Assembly (NCBI GenBank): GCA_027257055.1
Contig: JAPVLO010000054.1
Coordinates: 806,001-870,000 of the forward strand
Source: Cephalopachus bancanus
Taxonomy: Eukaryota; Chordata; Mammalia; Primates; Tarsiidae
Length of the DNA stretch: 64,000 nt
Direction: 5' to 3'
In this document: positions 58,901 through 64,000 of the stretch, one piece after another
Position numbering within the stretch: position 1 is the stretch's first letter
Layout of the letters: each line of letters starts with the position of its first letter
The notes under the pieces: generated by a model
What the model saw: only the letters and a program-made list of their open reading frames with translations
What the model was told of the DNA's origin: nothing
The model's database searches: none
Made by a program: the position numbers and the translations under genes

Positions 58901-60116
58901 GGATATAAATTCTCCTCTTACTACAGCTTTCATGGCGTCCCAGAGATTTTGGTAAGCTATTTCTTCATTTTCATTTGTTTCCAGGTATCTTTGATCTCTG
59001 TTTTGGTTTTATCGTTGATCTCGAAGTTGTTTAGCATCATATTGGTTAGTGTCCATGTCTTTGTGGGTTTTCAGGGGACCTTGTTTGTGTTAATGTTTAT
59101 TTTTATTCCACTTGGTTGGAGAAGGTGCATGGTAAAATTTTGTTCCTTTTAAATTTGCTTATTCTTGATTTATGAACAATTATGTGGTCGATCTTAGAGT
59201 ATGTTCCATGCGGTGATGAGTAGAATATCTGCTCTGTGGTCTTTGGATGAAGTGTTCTGCAGGTATCAATTAAGTTCATTTGGTCAAGAGTCACATTGAG
59301 GTTCTGGATCTCATTGCTGATTTTTGGTCCTGATGATCAGTCTAGGGTTGTGAGTGGGGCATTAAAGTCCCCAGTTATGATGGTGTTAGAGTCAATAACT
59401 TTCTTTAGTTTTCCTAGAAACTGATTTATGAAAGTTGGTGCTCTTTTTTTTTTGTTTGTTTGTTGTTTGTTTGTTTTTGAGTTGGAGTCTCACTCTGTCA
59501 CCCAGACTGGAGTGCAGTGGCCGCTCCCGGCCACCGCAGCCTCGACCTTCTGGACTCTGGTGATCCTTCTGCCTCAGCCTTCCGAGTAGCCGGAATTACA
59601 GGCATGCGCTACCACGCCCAGTTGATTTTTTAATTTATTGTAGAGATGAGGTCTTGCTGCCCAGGTGGGTCTCAAAACCACAGGCTCAGGCAATCCACTC
59701 ACCTCAGCCTCCCAAAGGCGCGGGATTACAGGCTGAGCCACCGAGCCTGGCGGTGCTCTTATGTTGAGTACATATATGTTTAGGATGGATATTTCTTGTT
59801 GATGGAGTGAATTTTTTATCATTATGCAGTGGCCCTCTGTATCTTTTTAAATTTTTGATAGCTTAAATGGTATTTTGTCTGAAATTAGGATCACGACTCC
59901 TCCTTTCTTTTGTGTTCCATTCACCTGAAAATGTGTTTCCCATTCTCTTACTTTGAGTCTGTGCATGTCCTTTCTAGTGAGATGGATCTCTTGAAGGCAG
60001 TATATTGTTGCCTGGTGATATTTTATCCATTTTGCCATTCTATGTCTTTTCAGTGGTGCATTTAGTCCATTCACATTCAGGCTAATTATTGACATGTGAG
60101 AGTTCATCCCTGTCAT
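55990..60116 (-). pseudogene. L1 C ORF2 pseudogene (endonuclease, reverse transcriptase, Cys-rich)
   Basis: ORF2p nicks target DNA and reverse-transcribes L1 RNA onto it. The minus-strand frame starts at Met 60,116 and shows the endonuclease N-terminus to 59,847 (SLNVNGLN, then CLQEIHLTRKD with the catalytic Glu). An Alu interrupts the domain, and SKIDHIIVHKS follows in 59,103-59,294. The reverse transcriptase lies at 57,630-58,319 with motif [15 protein letters not shown], motif [16 protein letters not shown] and motif [16 protein letters not shown] all intact. The Cys-rich C-terminus ([20 protein letters not shown]) is at 56,113-56,463. Without the Alu its length fits about 1,275 codons. 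Frameshifts, stops and the Alu disable it. Confidence 0.95.
59438..59760 (-). mobile_element. Alu SINE, derived 5-bp-deletion subfamily, inside L1 C endonuclease domain
   Basis: A T9 and TTTG-repeat head, GAGTTGGAGTCTCACTCTGT, both arms and GTCTTGCTGCCCAGGTGGGT (5-bp deletion). GGTGCTCTT at 59,438 and 59,752 is the target-site duplication, split from the L1 sequence it interrupts. Younger than L1 C. Confidence 0.97.
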
Positions 60117-60253
60117 AGAGTTCTTATGGAGTTGTTATTCTTCCACTTGGTTTTTTGACTTTCTTTTGGTTTTGGGGTTGGTTCATGTGTATTTTATTCT
60201 TTTTCCTGTACTCTTGTAAAGAACATTGTTCTTTTTTTCCTTTTCTTCTGTGT

Positions 60254-61260
60254 TTAGTACTTTCTTAAGTGTTTCATGTAGAGGTGGTCTGGTCTAGCGT
60301 AAGTTCTTAGGGATTGGATATCTGGGAAAGATTTTAATTCTCCCTCGCTCATGAGGTTAACTTGGTTGGGTAGGTTATCTTGGTTGAAATGTTTATCTTT
60401 TAGGACTTTGACGATAGGGCTCCAAGCTCCCCTAGCCTGCAGGGTTTCTGTAGATAAATCTGCTGCTATTCTAATTGGTATTCTATGGTAGGTGATCTGG
60501 CCTTTTTCTCTTGCTGCCTTTAGGGTTTTTTCTTTTATACCTACTTTGTTTAGGCAAATTATTATGTGTGTGGGAGTTAGTCTTGTCATTTGTTGTCTTG
60601 TAGGGTTCTCTGAATCTCTTGTGTTTGAATTTTGCATCACTGATTAGATAAAGGAAGTTTTCTTGAATAATCTCATGGAAAGTTTGTTCCAGTGTGGTCT
60701 CTGTCTCTTTTTACCTCAGGTTGGCCAACTATGCTTAGGTTCAGTCTCTTGAGGTAATCGCTCATCTCTTGAAGGTTTTGTTTTGTCTTTTTAAGCTTGT
60801 TTTCTTTTTTTAACAGTTTGGGTTATTTCTATATTTTGGTCCTCAAGCTCTGAGATTCTTTCTTCTGCTTGGGTAATTCTGCTTTCTATGCTTATGAGTT
60901 TGTTATTTATTTAATTCACAGTATTCTTTATTACTGTAATCCCTGTTATCAGCTCCTTCCTAGTTTCTTCTTATCTCTCCTCATTTCTTTTTAATCTCGC
61001 CATTAATGTCTTGATAGCTAGATTTGTAGTTTGAGACCAGTCATTCTGGGGGCTCTTCATTGTTTGCATTCTGAAGTCAATTTTCTCAGTGTCTGCCCTC
61101 CCAGGAGTCTGGGAGAAACCCATATTCTTCTTTTGGTTTTTCTTCATTTGTGTAGTTTTTTCTCTCTCTCCCCCTTTTCCTCCAATTCTTTAATTCTGTT
61201 TTCAGGGAAGGTGGGGTTGCTTTTGCTTCACTTGTGCAATCTCCTGTTCTTCCTTATGAG
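60254..61260 (-). pseudogene. L1 C ORF1 pseudogene (RNA-binding chaperone)
   Basis: The 128-codon minus-strand frame at 60,254-60,640 holds the C-terminal RNA-binding domain of ORF1p: RIAADLSTETLQARGAWSPI, where human ORF1p has a closely similar 'LTADLSAETLQARREW' segment, then GELKSFPDIQSLRTYA, like the human 'EGEIKSFTDKQMLRDF' end. The coiled-coil half lies to about 61,260 with broken frames; the right limit is an estimate. The gap between the ORF1 stop and the ORF2 start is about 138 bp, as expected for a bicistronic L1. Confidence 0.88.
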
Positions 61261-62755
61261 GGTCCTCTGACTTTGTTCACTTTTGAGGTTAGAGTGTGGG
61301 CTGCAGGCTGTACTTTTTGCAGTTTTGAGGTTTAATTGAGGGGGAAGCTGTGATTCAGAATCTATATGCTGATTCCAGCATCCACCAACATGTGTATGAG
61401 CACACTGAAACGTATTTCCCACTGCCTTACAATCTGTCTGTGCAGTGGGATGTAGGTTTGGTCCCTGGAACAAAAGGAGGTACAAAAGAGGAAAATAATG
61501 GAAGAAGGGAGGGTCAATAGGATGTTAGAAAAAGAGAAGAGTGAGAGGGAAAACAGACATACAAACCAACTAACAGGTGAAAAGAGACACAAGGTCGGAG
61601 AGAATTGAAAAAAAAACATGTAAGCAAAATTCCCTAAAGAATACTGGTAGCTACACAAAGACAGACCAATAAAATCGTGCCTTTTGATGCGTTTTCCCTA
61701 ACACAAACAGATAGTGTAGGTCGAAAAGCAAACAAAAGTGAGCAAAACAAAGTCAAAATGATAAAATTAAAAGTCAAAATAAGAAATCAGACTAGCTCTG
61801 GACTCTTTCCTGAGTGTGTAAAGTATCTTCAGCTCTGATCTCTAGCCTCTCCCCTTTGCTTTCATTGCAGGCAGGTAGATTTACTAACAGCTTGGGTTTG
61901 TTCTTTTAGCCTGCTGCCTGGGAGGTCTGCAACACTTAGTTGCCTGTGTCTGATTTAGCATAAGGGAGGGGATTTGGCTGCTGTTTAGTGACATTACCTT
62001 AGGAACCGATGTGGAGCCTACTCGTAGGTGGGCGGGGTAATGCAAATCTCTGCCTGGAGAATGACTGAGGTGGCAGCTCCTCTTTCATGGGTCCTTTCTC
62101 TCTGCTTTTCTGTGTCCCTGGGTGATCCAGTATAATGGGCTGTGGTGGCATGCGAGGCACCGGAGATCAGTTGCACAGCTGGGCGCTTGATCTGGGGTGC
62201 CACCAGCAGGGTGGGGTGGAGGAGGGAGTCGGGAGTTCCCTCCTCTGGAGCTGAGAGCCTCCAATCAGCACCTCCTTAAGATATGCTGTTCCCTTACAAA
62301 AGCATGGGGTCGTGCACTGGGTGCCTCTGCCAGAGTGGGCCCAGAGCTCCAGATCTCCAAAGCTCCAAAGGGCAGGCGGTGAGTGGTGAGAGTGGTCCTG
62401 GGCCTCTCACAGGGTATTTCAGCCAGAAATGGAACCGGTATCTCTAAGGGGAGAGCACTCAGAGCCTCCCTGGTGACCAGCAGCTTTGTGCTGGGTGCTG
62501 GGTGAGACGATGTCACCAGGGAGGGAGCCAAGACCTGAGCCTCCAGCATGGGCTGGGGTCACATATAGTGGAGTAGCAGCAGCCGGGGGCCACAATATCT
62601 GGCCCTGCGTGGGACCAAGTGTCCCCAGGCCTCGGACTGGCACAGCTGGCGGTGGACAAGGAGGCGGGGGAAGAAAAGTAAGAGTGTTTTTTGGGAACTC
62701 ATGTTTGGAGAATATCACAATTCTACCTATGCCATCGCCATCTTACCAGAACTCC
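61261..62755 (-). promoter_or_regulatory. L1 C 5'UTR (promoter region), second type
   Basis: About 1.5 kb, GC-rich toward its 5' end (62,000-62,700), with no similarity that I can see to the 5'UTR of elements A, B and D. It lacks the terminal CA tract and starts with a YY1-like site. L1 5'UTRs carry the internal polymerase II promoter; activity here is inferred from position. Confidence 0.75.
62737..62747 (-). promoter_or_regulatory. YY1-like site at the 5' end of L1 C
   Basis: On the minus strand GTAAGATGGCG lies about 8-18 nt from the element start. YY1 recognises an AAGATGGCGGC-type core, and human L1 has a YY1 site at the same place that sets the transcription start. Position and sequence both fit; binding is inferred. 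Confidence 0.7.
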
Positions 62756-62770
62756 ATATGAACTTTTTAT

Positions 62771-64000
62771 AAGTCTAGACTTTAGTTGTTGTAAATTCTT
62801 GATGGTTTTTCTGTATAAACAATGTAGTGTCTTTGAATAACAATACTTTTTTTTTCTAATTCTTAATTATTTTTTATATTTTCATTCATTGCTTAGGGTC
62901 CATAAGAAAATGCTATTATGAGTGTCTATGTTGTTTCCTGAATTTAAAATAAAATATCTCTAAGTTTCTTTACTTACTATTATAATTTCTGCAACATTTT
63001 GATGTAGATTATCAGGTTAAGAAATTTTCTGGTATTTGTTGTTTGTTTAGATTTTTATTTAATCATTAAAACATTTCAATTTTCCTGAATGCTTTTCATT
63101 CTTCTATCATCCATAAAATAACAAGGTGACAATATTTTCATTTCAGCACAACCTTCTAATAAAAACCTTAAATAAGGTAAGAATAGAAAATGGATAGAAA
63201 AGTATGAAACTAACACTTAGCGCTTATTTTAGGAAAAAAAATCCTAAATTACAACCACTAAAAGCATATTAATTAAAATCTAGAAAAGAGAAGAATGACT
63301 CAGGTGACAATTATTACACAGCATTGTCTTAAGCACTCTCAAAAATGCAGTAAGTCAAATATAGTAAATACTGAAGGAAAAAAGAGATAAAACTACCTTA
63401 CTACAAGTTTCTATAATCTTGAAACTCATCTAGGTTCTATTAAATAATAATAAATAATAATAATAATATATGAGAGAGAAAGTTGGATAACAGTTTAATA
63501 ACACATATTTAATAGTTTTCTAAAATTCCCTAGCAAATTCACCTAGAATTGGAATGCTAAAAAGTGTTCACAAGATTTTTTAACAACTTTAAAGTATGAT
63601 ATAATGTTTTCAATTAGAAATTATAAGACTTTATCCCCACAACTGTGAGAATATTTTGAATGATGTAAAACAAGATTTAAGTAATTAAAAAGGCCTATCA
63701 TGCTTTGGAATGGTATAACTCAATGCCATTAATTACCCTAAAATTTATATACATATATATGTATGTATTTTTACTATATATCAAATAAATTTCAAAATAT
63801 ATTTCCTTATATATAGTGAAATTGCCAATGCCTAAAAAGATTTGAAGGAAATGTTTCTAAAAGTCATATAAAAAAATAGATGCCTAAGAATATCCAGTAT
63901 ATTATATTATTTTCCTTCATTTATTAAATTTTACTGAATTTTTTATATGTCCTTGTAAGTAGCATATAGCTAAATTTTAAACCTAATTTACCTGTCTCCA
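62771..64000. other. AT-rich single-copy stretch to the window end
   Basis: No gene or repeat family recognised. An AATAATAAT run lies at 63,443-63,468 and an ATATAT-rich stretch at 63,748-63,785. Confidence 0.5.

Larger units (their letters stand above)
55773..62770 (-). mobile_element. Full-length L1 (element C) with target-site duplication and an internal Alu
   Basis: ATATGAACTTTT at 55,773 recurs at 62,756 and brackets the element (body 55,788-62,755). From right to left: a GC-rich 5'UTR with a YY1-like motif at its very start, ORF1, ORF2 and a 3'UTR ending in an A/T-rich tail. Without the Alu at 59,447-59,751 it is about 6.66 kb, a normal full length. ORF2 has a long open reverse transcriptase segment of 229 codons, but other parts are broken, so it is not autonomous now. 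It is the best-preserved L1 in the window. Confidence 0.96.

Noticed and set aside
62197..62761. GC-rich region with overlapping open frames, looking like a CpG-island promoter of a host gene
   Set aside because: It is inside the target-site duplication of L1 C and is explained as the L1 5'UTR.

Overview
This window looks like intergenic DNA from a primate. It is AT-rich, has no recognisable host protein-coding gene, and is built mostly from retrotransposon copies of different ages. Dimeric Alu SINEs (7SL-derived, two arms, A-rich linker, A-tail) identify a primate. The Alus belong to a variant I do not associate with anthropoids: the 5' arm reads GGCTCA-GCCTG instead of GGCTCACGCCTG, the linker is CTACAATAAATCAAAAAAT, and there is a derived 5-bp deletion in some copies. 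They also lack the right-arm endings I know from lemurs and lorises. My best inference is a tarsier; this rests on pattern memory, not on a search.

Layout. 1-1,120: 5' region of a minus-strand L1 whose body lies left of the window. 1.1-7.1 kb: AT-rich single-copy DNA with two Alus, a (CA)n tract and one ancient repeat. 7.1-10.2 kb: nest of old mammalian L1/HAL1-like fragments interrupted by a hAT-Charlie MITE. 10.2-18.9 kb: mostly single copy, with a MIR, an L2 and one unidentified repeat. 18.87-22.84 kb: 5'-truncated plus-strand L1 with an Alu inside it, flanked by an exceptionally long (about 120 bp) target-site duplication. 23.6-27.2 kb: two old plus-strand L1 3' halves carrying an Alu, a polyadenylated retrocopy and a 5S rRNA-derived pseudogene. 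27.6-28.2 kb: an Alu abutting an L1 3' end. 28.2-37.3 kb: mostly single copy with a mariner transposase fragment, two Alus and a MaLR-like LTR. 37.3-45.0 kb: nearly full-length minus-strand L1 (called B here) with two Alus inside. 45-52.5 kb: Alus, a short L1, MIR, L2 and microsatellites. 52.5-54.07 kb: plus-strand L1 in which a 5'UTR is joined directly to the ORF2 C-terminal region. 55.8-62.76 kb: full-length minus-strand L1 (called C) with target-site duplications, a YY1-like motif at its 5' end and an Alu in the endonuclease domain. 62.8-64 kb: AT-rich single-copy DNA.

The only 'genes' are decayed retrotransposon ORFs: L1 ORF1 and ORF2 (endonuclease, reverse transcriptase, Cys-rich domain) and the C-terminus of a mariner transposase. 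L1 machinery explains the Alus, the polyadenylated retrocopy and probably the 5S pseudogene. The more unusual observations are the long target-site duplication, two L1 lineages with apparently unrelated 5'UTRs, the derived Alu subfamily, the internally deleted L1 and a templated duplication inside L1 B. I did not find a convincing new functional system.
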